Source of the DNA: an uncultured Finegoldia sp.
Lineage (GTDB): Bacteria > Bacillota > Clostridia > Tissierellales > Peptoniphilaceae
Direction: 5' to 3'
Length of the DNA stretch: 13,772 bases
NCBI RefSeq assembly: GCF_900766215.1
Contig: NZ_CAAFUQ010000003.1
Span: 1-13,772 of the forward strand
Shown here: positions 5,231 through 13,547 of the stretch, one piece after another
Position numbering within the stretch: the first letter of the stretch is position 1
How the letters are laid out: each line of letters starts with the position of its first letter
Notes under the pieces: generated by a model
Told to the model about the DNA's origin: nothing
What the model saw: only the letters and a program-made list of their open reading frames with translations
Database searches by the model: none
Translations under genes and position numbers: made by a program

Positions 5231-6184
5231 ATGAATTATTTAGTTAAAATAAAAAAGTTTCTATTGAGATATTCAAAGAGAGAAAAGAGTGGTAAACAAC
5301 CTAAAATAAAAGAATTATCACAAAAAACTGTTAATTTCTTTGTATATGGTTTTATATCTTTGTTGTTTTTAGTTGGCTTTCTAGGGGCATTGAAGTCTAT
5401 TGGTTTATCTAGTCAAGTTAATTATTTACGAAAAGCGGTTTTAACTGCTGAAAAGAAAGTTATCCAAAAGCCAGTAACTAGTCCTTTAGATGTTGCTAGA
5501 GTTGAGTATTATATGACTAATTTTATTTATTATTATGTTAATTATGATTCTGCTAAATCTGATGAACGAAAAGAAGCACTGAGTAAATTTTATAGTTTTA
5601 ATACTACTACATCAGTTGATGAAGTAAAGAAAAACAGAGTATTAAAAAATCAAAGATTAATTTCTGTAACTCAAGAAAAAGATTTTAACGTTGCTTATAT
5701 GAGAGCTGTGTATGAAGTAGATAATAAACTATATAAAATGACACTTGCTATACCATTTCAAATGGAGAATGGCTTATTAGCAATCGTTAATCAGCCTCAT
5801 ACTGTAGCTGAAGATATGTTTCAGGGTAAGTCTAAAGGGTTTGAGAAGAAAGAATTATCAAGTATTAAGAATTTATCTGAGAGTGATGTTGAATCGCTTA
5901 AAAAATTTTTAACAGTTTTTTTTGATAAATATGCGTTAAGTAATCGAATAGATTTAAAGTTATTAATGAGGCAACCAGAGCTTATGGGAGCAGGATATCG
6001 AGTTGATCATGTTGATACAGAAACAGCAGTTTTTTATTCGTTGAAAGGCCGTCATGCAGTTCAACTAAGTGTAACTTTTAATGATTTGGTTTCTGGCGGC
6101 AAACGTTCTGAAGATTTTACTTTAACTTTTTCAAAAACTGATAGCGGTTGGTATGTTGAAGAAATGTATCATTATTTTAAATAG
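5231..6184 (+). CDS. TcpC/VirB8-like conjugation protein
   Basis: Bitopic membrane protein of the conjugation channel, the counterpart of Tn916 Orf13, TcpC of pCW3 and OrfG of ICESt3. A short basic cytoplasmic N-terminus (residues 1-33) leads into one membrane helix (about 34-55, FFVYGFISLLFLVGFLGAL), followed by an extracellular part of about 260 residues. That part has two repeated modules expected to fold as NTF2-like domains: one around residues 88-195 (VARVEYYMTNFIYYYVNY...LYKMTLAIPFQ) and one around 215-317 (ESDVESLKKFLTVFFDKYAL...SGWYVEEMYHYF). Length (317) fits the family. AGGAGG at 5221-5226 sits close before ATG 5231, inside the end of the upstream gene. It opens the secretion block; the following genes are TcpD, TcpE and VirB4, the standard order. 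Confidence 0.85.
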   Translation: MNYLVKIKKFLLRYSKREKSGKQPKIKELSQKTVNFFVYGFISLLFLVGFLGALKSIGLSSQVNYLRKAVLTAEKKVIQKPVTSPLDVARVEYYMTNFIYYYVNYDSAKSDERKEALSKFYSFNTTTSVDEVKKNRVLKNQRLISVTQEKDFNVAYMRAVYEVDNKLYKMTLAIPFQMENGLLAIVNQPHTVAEDMFQGKSKGFEKKELSSIKNLSESDVESLKKFLTVFFDKYALSNRIDLKLLMRQPELMGAGYRVDHVDTETAVFYSLKGRHAVQLSVTFNDLVSGGKRSEDFTLTFSKTDSGWYVEEMYHYFK

Positions 6185-6204
6185 AGGTGTAAGAGAGGGA
6201 AAAA

Positions 6205-6471
6205 ATGAATTTAGTAAAAGTGAATAGTGTTATTTTAGCAGGTGGTCCCAACGTGTCAGGACTAAAGCAATTTTTTCAAGGTGATGGGATTTACCTCATT
6301 AGTGTAATTGCTGTCTTTATAATTATTAAGAATTGGAAAGAAGCTAATTGGTTAAAAGTTTTCTCAACCTTAGCTATTTATGCGATTATTGTATCAATGC
6401 TTAAAGGTCAACAGATTCTATCTTTTTTGGGTGGAATGCTTCGCTGGTTTGGTGTTGAGACGGGGTTATAA
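6205..6471 (+). CDS. TcpD-like small membrane protein
   Basis: An 88-residue protein with two predicted membrane helices, about residues 28-43 (GIYLISVIAVFIIIKN) and 49-66 (WLKVFSTLAIYAIIVSML), joined by a short charged loop (KNWKEAN). The N-terminal part contains a glycine-rich GGPNVSGLKQFFQGDG. Size, two-helix layout and position between the VirB8-like and TcpE-like genes match the TcpD / OrfF component of Gram-positive conjugation systems. The role is structural or assembly-related and poorly known. The start is ATG 6205, preceded by a purine-rich GAGAGGG. The next gene starts 3 bases after its stop codon. Confidence 0.75.
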   Translation: MNLVKVNSVILAGGPNVSGLKQFFQGDGIYLISVIAVFIIIKNWKEANWLKVFSTLAIYAIIVSMLKGQQILSFLGGMLRWFGVETGL

Positions 6472-6474
6472 GTT

Positions 6475-6885
6475 ATGGAAGAAGAAAAATATTTTGATTA
6501 CAGCAGGGGCTTGAATGCTCCTTACTGGATTCAAGAAATTAAAACACAAAAGGGTAAAGTCATTTGGTATTTTTCTACACCAATGAAAATATCATATTTT
6601 GTGGTTTTTTTTATTGTTTTAATTTTATTGTTAACGGTATTTATGCCTCTAATGTCATTATTGAGTAATATAACACATAGTGTGAGCTGGTTGTTGCTGT
6701 GGTATGTACCAAGTAAGTTAGCTAAATTTTATACAGAGTATGAACCACAAGGAAAACAGATGCATATTTATATTATTGATTATGTTGTTTATTTGAAAGA
6801 TTTTGTATTTGATAAGCGTGCGATTTATCAAGAAGAAAGAGTTGAGATTTGTGATGAAATAGTTTTTGAGAAAACAAAAATTTGA
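6475..6885 (+). CDS. TcpE-family conjugation protein
   Basis: 136 residues. Two adjacent membrane helices span about 38-58 (KISYFVVFFIVLILLLTVF) and 60-80 (MSLLSNITHSVSWLLLWYVP). They are followed by a cytoplasmic segment with the family hallmark EPQGKQMHIYIIDYVVYL (90-107), comparable to the E.DGK...LldYlkY pattern of TcpE / Tn916 Orf17. TcpE proteins are needed for transfer and help recruit the VirB4-type ATPase to the membrane. The start at ATG 6475 has only a weak ribosome binding site (GGGG at 6463-6466, within the end of the upstream gene), so it is likely translated by coupling to the preceding gene. Confidence 0.85.
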   Translation: MEEEKYFDYSRGLNAPYWIQEIKTQKGKVIWYFSTPMKISYFVVFFIVLILLLTVFMPLMSLLSNITHSVSWLLLWYVPSKLAKFYTEYEPQGKQMHIYIIDYVVYLKDFVFDKRAIYQEERVEICDEIVFEKTKI

Positions 6886-6906
6886 TAGCTTAGGAAGGAG
6901 AGTTAG

Positions 6907-9408
6907 ATGGTTAAAAAATTGGAATATCCGATCAGTAAATTGCATAATAATCTAGTTTTATGTAAAAATAAAAAGGTTGTAGCATACTATCGTGTTCCTA
7001 ATACCCCAATCACTATTACAGATAGTGATAAAAAGGATAATCATAAAATAAAAGTATCTCAAACCATTAAAAAATTAGCTAGATATAAATGTTTTGATAT
7101 TTCATTGATACCCAAAAATTTCCTTTTAGAAGAAAAAATGAAGGATTTTGAAGATGATTTAGCTGATGATGTTAAAGTGCTGGGTAAAGAGACACTTGAC
7201 TTTACAAATTATTATTTAACAAATGAAATGGAAATACCTTACCAATTTGATTGGTTAATAGGTATTAATTTAGATCAAAATCATAGTAATAATACGATTA
7301 AAGATTATGTCTATCAGAGATTAAATGGTTTTTCAGATGATATTGCTTCTTTAGTTGGTTATGAGGTTGAAGTGGCTAACGATTGGTATAAACAGTATTT
7401 GGAACAGGAATTATTAGTTTATAGCTTATTATCTAATCTTAAAGCAAAACGACTTTCAGAGGAAGATTTGTTTTATATACAGCGTATGCAATTTTTACGT
7501 TATATTCCACATGCAAAAAAAGAGGTTATAGCTAATCGTGAGATGTTGAACGTTACAGATACTCTAATTAAGGTCATGGCAGGTGGTTTTTTGAAGTTAG
7601 AGAGCCCTTACGGTGCTTCGTTTGTTGATATCTTACCTATTGGTCGTTTTGCAACGATTTTTAATGCTTTTCATCTTTGTGAGTTAGTGCAAAGGATGAG
7701 CTTTCCAGTTGAATTAAGATTCAAAGCTGAATTTATTGATAAGACAAAGCTTAGAGGAACGATGGGTCGCTCTAATACACGCTATGATCAAATTATGAAA
7801 GAAGCTTATTCAACTAACACAGTTCAACAAGATGAAATATTAATGGGTGCATACTCGCTTAAGGATTTAATGAAAAAAGTTGGTAATAAAGATGAAATTA
7901 TTGAATTTGGAGCATATTTAGTTATCTCTGCTTCTAGTGTTAATCAATTGAATCATAGAAAACATTCTGTATTAAGTTATTTTGGAGATATGAAAGTAAA
8001 TATTCATGAAGCAAGTCATGATACAGTTTATCTCTTTCAAGCTTTGTTGTATGGTCAAAATTTACAAAAAACAACTCGGAAGTGGAACCATCTTGTAACC
8101 AGTCGTGGTTTTGCGGAATTGATGCCATTCACGAACACACACTCAGGTAATCGTATTGGTTGGTATATAGGTCGAGTAGATAATAGGTTGAATGCTTGGG
8201 ATGATATTTCGGAAGCAATCAGTGGTTCAAAGAATTTAGTGTTATTCAATGCGACAGTCGCTAATAAAGAGGATGTGGCTGGTAAAATCACTAAAAATCC
8301 TCATATTATCATTACAGGTGCGACAGGTCAAGGAAAGTCCTACCTTGCACAGATGATTTTTTTACACACGGCTCAACAAAATGTACGTGTCCTTTATGTT
8401 GATCCTAAGCGGGAACTACGGCAACACTATTTAAAAGTTGTTTCTGATTCAGAGTATGCACGTAAGTTTCCTTTACGTAAGAAACAAATTGAGGAAATGA
8501 ATTTTGTCACTCTTGATAGTTCTCTTAAGGAAAATCATGGAGTGTTAGATCCTATTGTTATTTTAGATAAGGAAGATGCTTCGTCAACGGCTAAAAATAT
8601 GTTGCTTTATTTGTTAAAAAACGCTACAGAGATTAAATTAGATCAAACAACAGCTTTAACAGAAGCAATTAGTCAGGTTATTGCAAAACGTGAAGTTGGA
8701 GAAGTCGTTGGTTTTAATCAAGTTATTGAAACACTCATTGATTCTGAAAGTGAAGAAGTTCAATCAGTAGGTCGGTATTTCAAAGCTATTATTCAAAATT
8801 CGATTTTGGAGCTGGCCTTCTCAGATGGTGATGTCAAAGGCTTGTCTTATGAGGAGCGGGTAACAGTCTTAGAAGTGGCCAATCTGTCCTTGCCTAAAGA
8901 CGGACAGGAACACATTTCCGATCATGAGACGAATTCCATTGCGCTAATGTTTGCCTTGGGAGCTTTTTGTAAGCACTTTGGTGAACGTACGAATGAAGAA
9001 ACTATGGAAATCTTTGATGAGGCTTGGGTCCTTATGCAATCCTCAGAAGGTAAGGCTGTTATCAAGTCTATGCGTCGTGTTGGTCGCTCTAAGTATAACG
9101 TGTTGATGCTAGTATCTCAATCGGTTCATGATGCGGAAAATGATGATGATACGACCGGCTTTGGGACAATTTTTTCATTTTATGAAAAATCAGAACGTGA
9201 GGATATTTTAAGGCATGTTGGTTTAGAAGTGAACGAGACGAATCTTGAATGGGTTGATAATATGATTTCTGGTCAATGTCTTTATTACGATGTCTATGGA
9301 AATTTGAATATGATTTCAGTACATAATATTCATCCAGACGTTGATCCATTATTAAAACCAATGAGAAAAACAGTATCGAGTCATCTTGAAAATAAATATG
9401 CTTCGTAG
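6907..9408 (+). CDS. VirB4/TcpF-type conjugation ATPase
   Basis: Motor ATPase of the type IV secretion channel (Tn916 Orf16, ICEBs1 ConE, ICESt3 OrfD). At 833 residues it is the usual length. The N-terminal ~440 residues form the VirB4 family domain. The C-terminal ATPase has Walker A GATGQGKS at residues 471-478 and Walker B METMEIFDEAW-like (EETMEIFDEAW) with D704-E705. The following KSMRRVGRSKYNVLMLVSQS is the RecA-fold motif typical of VirB4. It starts at ATG 6907, 6 bases after AAGGAG (6895-6900). The stretch about 8805-9130, covering part of the ATPase domain, is about 43-48% GC in the lines I counted, against about 23-33% in neighbouring lines, and uses codons like CTG, GCC and TCC that are rare elsewhere in the window. 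That suggests local recombination with another element. Confidence 0.95.
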   Translation: MVKKLEYPISKLHNNLVLCKNKKVVAYYRVPNTPITITDSDKKDNHKIKVSQTIKKLARYKCFDISLIPKNFLLEEKMKDFEDDLADDVKVLGKETLDFTNYYLTNEMEIPYQFDWLIGINLDQNHSNNTIKDYVYQRLNGFSDDIASLVGYEVEVANDWYKQYLEQELLVYSLLSNLKAKRLSEEDLFYIQRMQFLRYIPHAKKEVIANREMLNVTDTLIKVMAGGFLKLESPYGASFVDILPIGRFATIFNAFHLCELVQRMSFPVELRFKAEFIDKTKLRGTMGRSNTRYDQIMKEAYSTNTVQQDEILMGAYSLKDLMKKVGNKDEIIEFGAYLVISASSVNQLNHRKHSVLSYFGDMKVNIHEASHDTVYLFQALLYGQNLQKTTRKWNHLVTSRGFAELMPFTNTHSGNRIGWYIGRVDNRLNAWDDISEAISGSKNLVLFNATVANKEDVAGKITKNPHIIITGATGQGKSYLAQMIFLHTAQQNVRVLYVDPKRELRQHYLKVVSDSEYARKFPLRKKQIEEMNFVTLDSSLKENHGVLDPIVILDKEDASSTAKNMLLYLLKNATEIKLDQTTALTEAISQVIAKREVGEVVGFNQVIETLIDSESEEVQSVGRYFKAIIQNSILELAFSDGDVKGLSYEERVTVLEVANLSLPKDGQEHISDHETNSIALMFALGAFCKHFGERTNEETMEIFDEAWVLMQSSEGKAVIKSMRRVGRSKYNVLMLVSQSVHDAENDDDTTGFGTIFSFYEKSEREDILRHVGLEVNETNLEWVDNMISGQCLYYDVYGNLNMISVHNIHPDVDPLLKPMRKTVSSHLENKYAS

Positions 9409-9420
9409 AAAGGGATAAAC

Positions 9421-11538
9421 ATGAATAAGATTGATGATACATTGATTGCTTCTACTTTTCAAAAAGTAAAAAATTCTGATATTTTTGCCTTTAAAGCATA
9501 TATTGAACCAACCGCTACTGTTAATCAATCTTCTGTATGGGCTATGTTGACGGATATTTTTGTAAATATGCCTTTTTACGTTTTAAATAGTGTGGTTGGT
9601 ATTTTTTCATTAATTATTAGGTTTTTTGATGATTTTTCATTATATAAAACATATCGTCAAACAGTGTTTAATACGTCAAAGATATTGTGGAAATCTTTAG
9701 TTAATGGAGGAGATTATCGCAATTCTCTTTTGTATTTGTTATTAGCTTTTTCATTGTTATCTATTTTTCTTTCTTTTGCTGTTGCAAGGGGCAACTATGT
9801 TAAACGGTTGTTACATTTAATGCTTGTATTGATGCTCGGTATGGGGTATTTTGGTACTATTCAAGGCACTTCTGGAGGTGTCTATGTTTTAGATACTGTT
9901 CATGAAGTGGCAGATGTTTTTGGAAGTAAAGTGTCAAAATTATCTATTTCTGATCCGGAAAATTCCAAGAAGCAAATTAGTCAAAAGTATTCAGTTGCGG
10001 ATCAATATGTGATGAAAACTTCTTATGAAGCTTATTTGTTTGTTAATACTGGTCAATTAAATGCTAAGTATCATAATAATAAAAATGGAAAAGAGGAATT
10101 TTTTGATAATAAAAAGGTTCTGGGAGAAAAAGGTAATAATGGAAAGTTTATTCAATCTAAAATAAAAGAGAGACAGGAATATCTTAATGATAGAGGTCAA
10201 GGAGGTGCAGAAGGACAAGAAGAAAATCGATGGGTTTCTGCAGTTGGTGACTATCTTTGGATAAAATGTGGTTACGTTATTTTTAAAATATTTGAAGCAA
10301 TCGTTTTGGCAGTACCATTAATTTTAATAAAATTGATAGCTTTGGTAGCAGATATTGTTGTTATTATTTTGATGTTTATTTTTCCATTAGCATTGTTAGT
10401 TTCTTTTTTGCCTAAAATGCAAGATGTAGTTATTAACGTTGTCAAGACTATGCTTGGAGCAGTATCTTTTCCAGCTTTGACTGGCTTTCTGATTTTAATT
10501 GTTTTTTATATACAATCTTTGATAGGTCAATTCATTAAACAACGTTTTGAAAATTTGAAATTATTATCAAATGGTAATTTTTCAGGTCAATCACTTTTAT
10601 TTATTTTGATGATTACAGTAGTGATTCAAGGTTTTGTTTTTTTTTATGTTTGGAAATATAGAATGCGTTTTTTAACTTTTGTTGTAGGTTCGAAAGCAGC
10701 TCAAGTTGTTAATGAGACAATGACTTCGGTTGTTGATAAGGCAAATGATTTAGGTATGAATCGTGAATTGTATGAAAAAGCCCATGACATGTCAGCTTTA
10801 ACTTTTACGACTGCAGGAGCAGGAGCAGGTTATATGCTTGGAACTGTTATGCGTGGAAAAGATTTGTGGTCAGCATTTAAAAAAAATCAAGTTGAAAGTG
10901 GATCTGATTTATCATCTGATTTTGGTAATATTGAAGGAAATTCAGACTATGATGCTGTATTTGGGGATGAAATTAATGAACGTCGTTATGACGGTAAAGA
11001 TTCTAACTTAAATAGGAACGTTAATTTAGAAAATATAACAGATAATGCTAGTCTAGATATAGAAGAACCTAATTTAAAGGAAGCTGATTTTAAATTAAAC
11101 TATGATGATAACATTGATGGTGTGAATAATTTATCTATTAAAGACAATATGTATTCTTCGATAGATTATTATAATTCAGATAGTGTTTTAGATACAGTTG
11201 AAAAATCAAATTCGAATATCCAAGATAATTTTAATGTTATTGAGGATACAGATAAAGGATTTCGTATAGAAGAAATTTCTGATTTTAATAGTAATGGTCA
11301 ACAAGACTTAGAAGTAAATAATGAGTCTCAATTTTCGTCTAAAACTCAAAAGAAAGTTAGTGATTTAGAGAGTGAGTTAGGAAATTATTCTAGTGTTACT
11401 TCATTTTATAAAAGTCATGCTAAAACAAGTTTTGGACGTTCTTATGATAAAGCTCGAGGAAAAAATCATTTAGTTAAGAAAAATTTAGAGAGAAGGAACT
11501 TTGTTATGGAACAGTTAGAGCAATTGAGAGGAGGATAG
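9421..11538 (+). CDS. VirB6/TcpH-like polytopic channel protein
   Basis: Large membrane component of the conjugation pore (Tn916 Orf15, ICEBs1 ConG, ICESt3 OrfC). It has 705 residues with about seven predicted membrane helices, near 49-69, 102-122, 128-147, 285-307, 308-330, 347-368 and 390-411. A hydrophilic extracellular loop (about 150-280) lies between helices three and four. After the last helix there is a small AGAGAG motif (466-470). The remaining ~215 residues are mostly low-complexity and rich in Asn, Asp, Ser and Glu, probably disordered, until a basic end (SYDKARGKNHLVKKNLERR). It starts at ATG 9421, 12 bases after the VirB4 stop codon, with AAAGGG upstream. Its final codons contain the ribosome binding site of the next gene, so the two are coupled. 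Confidence 0.9.
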   Translation: MNKIDDTLIASTFQKVKNSDIFAFKAYIEPTATVNQSSVWAMLTDIFVNMPFYVLNSVVGIFSLIIRFFDDFSLYKTYRQTVFNTSKILWKSLVNGGDYRNSLLYLLLAFSLLSIFLSFAVARGNYVKRLLHLMLVLMLGMGYFGTIQGTSGGVYVLDTVHEVADVFGSKVSKLSISDPENSKKQISQKYSVADQYVMKTSYEAYLFVNTGQLNAKYHNNKNGKEEFFDNKKVLGEKGNNGKFIQSKIKERQEYLNDRGQGGAEGQEENRWVSAVGDYLWIKCGYVIFKIFEAIVLAVPLILIKLIALVADIVVIILMFIFPLALLVSFLPKMQDVVINVVKTMLGAVSFPALTGFLILIVFYIQSLIGQFIKQRFENLKLLSNGNFSGQSLLFILMITVVIQGFVFFYVWKYRMRFLTFVVGSKAAQVVNETMTSVVDKANDLGMNRELYEKAHDMSALTFTTAGAGAGYMLGTVMRGKDLWSAFKKNQVESGSDLSSDFGNIEGNSDYDAVFGDEINERRYDGKDSNLNRNVNLENITDNASLDIEEPNLKEADFKLNYDDNIDGVNNLSIKDNMYSSIDYYNSDSVLDTVEKSNSNIQDNFNVIEDTDKGFRIEEISDFNSNGQQDLEVNNESQFSSKTQKKVSDLESELGNYSSVTSFYKSHAKTSFGRSYDKARGKNHLVKKNLERRNFVMEQLEQLRGG

Positions 11539-11545
11539 TAATATT
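11529..11545 (+). promoter_or_regulatory. Ribosome binding site that points to an ATT start
   Basis: AGGAGG at 11529-11534 lies in the last codons of the VirB6-like gene. Eight bases downstream, in the frame of the wall hydrolase, is ATT 11543-11545; no ATG, GTG or TTG occurs in that frame before GTG 11579. GTG 11579 has no ribosome binding site of its own and would start inside the hydrophobic helix. Confidence 0.65.
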
Positions 11546-12973
11546 AAATTAAAATATAAAATTGGTTGTCTGGGAACGGTGTTACTGTTTCCTTTTTTTA
11601 TTATTATCTTAATTGTGATGATGTTTTCAGCTGGTGATTCTAATTGTGATGTATCAGAAAATGATGTTAGTGTATCGACTCAAAATGAAACAACTAGTCA
11701 ATTAGCGTCTTCGACTGATCCATTTAAAAGCGGTACATTAGCTAATAAAAATGCTAAATATGTTTTTGATTCGTTTATTCATAATGGTGTGACTGGTGCT
11801 TATGCTGCTGGAATTGTGGGATGGGTTAATTCGGAAGGCGGTTTCTCGATGATCGGAAGGGCAGAGGGGCATTTTGGTAATGATTTGAATACAAATTCTT
11901 TATCAAAAGGTGTTTTACCTTCCGTAATGTCAGGTTATCCTATTGGTAAAAGCGGCAGAGCTGAAGGGGGAGGAGGGATATTTCAATTTACACCTTTTTC
12001 TAAATTTGCACCTCTAGGTTCTTCCGATTGGGAAAATGCAGAAAAACAGGTTAATTTTGTTATTAAGTCTATTTCAGGTGGAGACTGGAATGCTTCTATG
12101 GATCTTTCAGGGGGAAGACATTCCTTTCAAGAAGCAGTCAAACTAACGGATCCTAAAAAGTCTTCTTTGACATGGCAAGCGTATGAACGTGGTAGTGTTG
12201 CACATATTAACCAAAATCAGAAGCAAGCAGATGCTCAAAGATTTTTTGATTTATTTGATGGAGCTAAATATTCTTATAACGCTAATAAGTTTCAAAAAGC
12301 TTTTGGTAATTCTGTTAATAATACTAATAATGTTAGTGTTTCATCAAGTGATGATTCAGATTCTTTCAATTCTTGTGATGATTCTATTTCTGTTAGTGGT
12401 TCTTGGGCTTCTGATGGCTCAGGTGAAGTACATTATAGAGACTTGAACGCTTGGAGACCGAATGAACTGCCTAAAAATTTAAAGCAGTATGCGATTGATC
12501 CAAAATCGGTTGGTTTATCGTATAGGAATAACAAAGGTTGGGATGTTATTGCGTGGTCTGGAGGTCAATGTACAGATTTATCAGCTTCATTAATGAACGC
12601 TATTTGGAATAAAAAAGGTTCTAAACCTGTACAAAAAAAAGGAAATGGTTCAGATGTTGTCTTTCATTGGGCTAGATTTTTTGGGGGGAAAATTAGTAAA
12701 AAACCAAAAGCTGGAAGTGTATTTAGTCAGACGTCGACTTCTGCAGGTGGTGTTTTTGGACACACGGGAGTTGTTTCTCATGTTTTTGCAAATGGTGATA
12801 TTTTGGTAGTTGAACAAAATTTTGCTGATTTTTCTGGAGAACATAGAGGTTTTGGAAAATATACGTGGAATTATCGATACGTAACTAAAGGTGCGATTTC
12901 TAGTGGTTATACTTTTTATGATCCTTCTCAATCTGGATATCAAATATCACCAAAATTAAAAACAGTAGCTTAA
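11543..12973 (+). CDS. Bifunctional peptidoglycan hydrolase (lysozyme-like + CHAP), T4SS wall-opening enzyme
   Basis: Opens peptidoglycan so that the conjugation channel can cross the wall (counterpart of Tn916 Orf14, ICEBs1 CwlT, ICESt3 OrfB). From ATT 11543 the 476-residue product begins MKLKYKIGCLGTVLLFPFF, a basic N-terminus followed by a membrane anchor to about residue 28. A lysozyme-like domain spans about 70-245 with the likely catalytic Glu98 in NSEGGF, and GGGGIFQFTPF at about 142-152. A Ser/Asn/Asp-rich linker (about 255-290) joins it to a CHAP amidase/endopeptidase domain (about 325-460) with Cys343 in GGQCTDLS, His407 in GHTGVVSH and Glu424 in VVEQN. Tn916 and ICEBs1 carry NlpC/P60 as the second domain instead of CHAP. 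The start codon is unusual; GTG 11579 is the fallback (464 residues). Confidence 0.88.
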   Translation: MKLKYKIGCLGTVLLFPFFIIILIVMMFSAGDSNCDVSENDVSVSTQNETTSQLASSTDPFKSGTLANKNAKYVFDSFIHNGVTGAYAAGIVGWVNSEGGFSMIGRAEGHFGNDLNTNSLSKGVLPSVMSGYPIGKSGRAEGGGGIFQFTPFSKFAPLGSSDWENAEKQVNFVIKSISGGDWNASMDLSGGRHSFQEAVKLTDPKKSSLTWQAYERGSVAHINQNQKQADAQRFFDLFDGAKYSYNANKFQKAFGNSVNNTNNVSVSSSDDSDSFNSCDDSISVSGSWASDGSGEVHYRDLNAWRPNELPKNLKQYAIDPKSVGLSYRNNKGWDVIAWSGGQCTDLSASLMNAIWNKKGSKPVQKKGNGSDVVFHWARFFGGKISKKPKAGSVFSQTSTSAGGVFGHTGVVSHVFANGDILVVEQNFADFSGEHRGFGKYTWNYRYVTKGAISSGYTFYDPSQSGYQISPKLKTVA

Positions 12974-12990
12974 AAAGGAGAAGGTTATAT

Positions 12991-13530
12991 TTGTTAAAAA
13001 AAATATTTGGTTGGTTATGTATTCTTTGTTTAGCTTATGTCACTTATTTTTTATTATTTAAGAAGGAGCAGATAGTAAAGCCTAAAGCATATAAAAATGA
13101 GGTAACTAAAGTTTCCTCTAGAGAGTTTGTGGAAAAAACTATTCAGTCACAAGCTGAAAAAACTTTAGAAAGTGAGGACTTAGTGAATGAAGTAGAGAAA
13201 GAAAAAGTAAAAGAATCGTTTAAATTTGCTATTGATTATCTTAATCAAGTCAAGAGTAATGAAGAGTTTAAACCAAATTATTACAACCATCTATCTATAA
13301 CCGATATTAGCATGTTAAGAACAGTTAAGTCTGTATTGATTGTAGGTTATCAATTTAAAATAGAGAGTTTAAATGTATTTAAAAGTGAAGCTGATAATGT
13401 TTATCAGTTAACTATAAAGTTAGTTGATAGTCAACAAAATGAGTTAGTATTAGTTGGTAATTTTGTTATTAATACTAGGCAAATTGAGTTGACTAGTCTA
13501 CACGGACGTCCAGCAGGCATGATGAATTAA
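12991..13530 (+). CDS. Small membrane-anchored conjugation protein (OrfA-like position)
   Basis: 179 residues starting at TTG 12991, 10 bases after AAGGAG (12975-12980). An N-terminal membrane helix (about residues 4-23, KIFGWLCILCLAYVTYFLLF) is followed by a charged, probably helical stalk (about 25-75, many Glu and Lys). A compact extracellular domain then runs from about 76 to 179 (KFAIDYLNQVKSNEEF...YQLTIKLVDSQQNELVLVGNFVI). The helix-then-beta pattern of the last part resembles NTF2-like/VirB8-type domains, but I cannot confirm that. In ICESt3-type elements a small protein of this kind (OrfA) closes the transfer operon after the wall hydrolase; the position and size match. Its function is not established. 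Confidence 0.78.
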   Translation: MLKKIFGWLCILCLAYVTYFLLFKKEQIVKPKAYKNEVTKVSSREFVEKTIQSQAEKTLESEDLVNEVEKEKVKESFKFAIDYLNQVKSNEEFKPNYYNHLSITDISMLRTVKSVLIVGYQFKIESLNVFKSEADNVYQLTIKLVDSQQNELVLVGNFVINTRQIELTSLHGRPAGMMN

Positions 13531-13547
13531 AAAGAGGTTTATAAAAT

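Noticed and set aside
12183..12446. 87-codon + strand ORF within the wall hydrolase
   Set aside because: It is in another frame of a well-supported gene and encodes a Leu/Ile-rich shadow of its Ser/Asn-rich linker.
13489..13517. TTGACT as a -35 for the surface-protein gene
   Set aside because: No acceptable -10 hexamer at 16-18 bases spacing.
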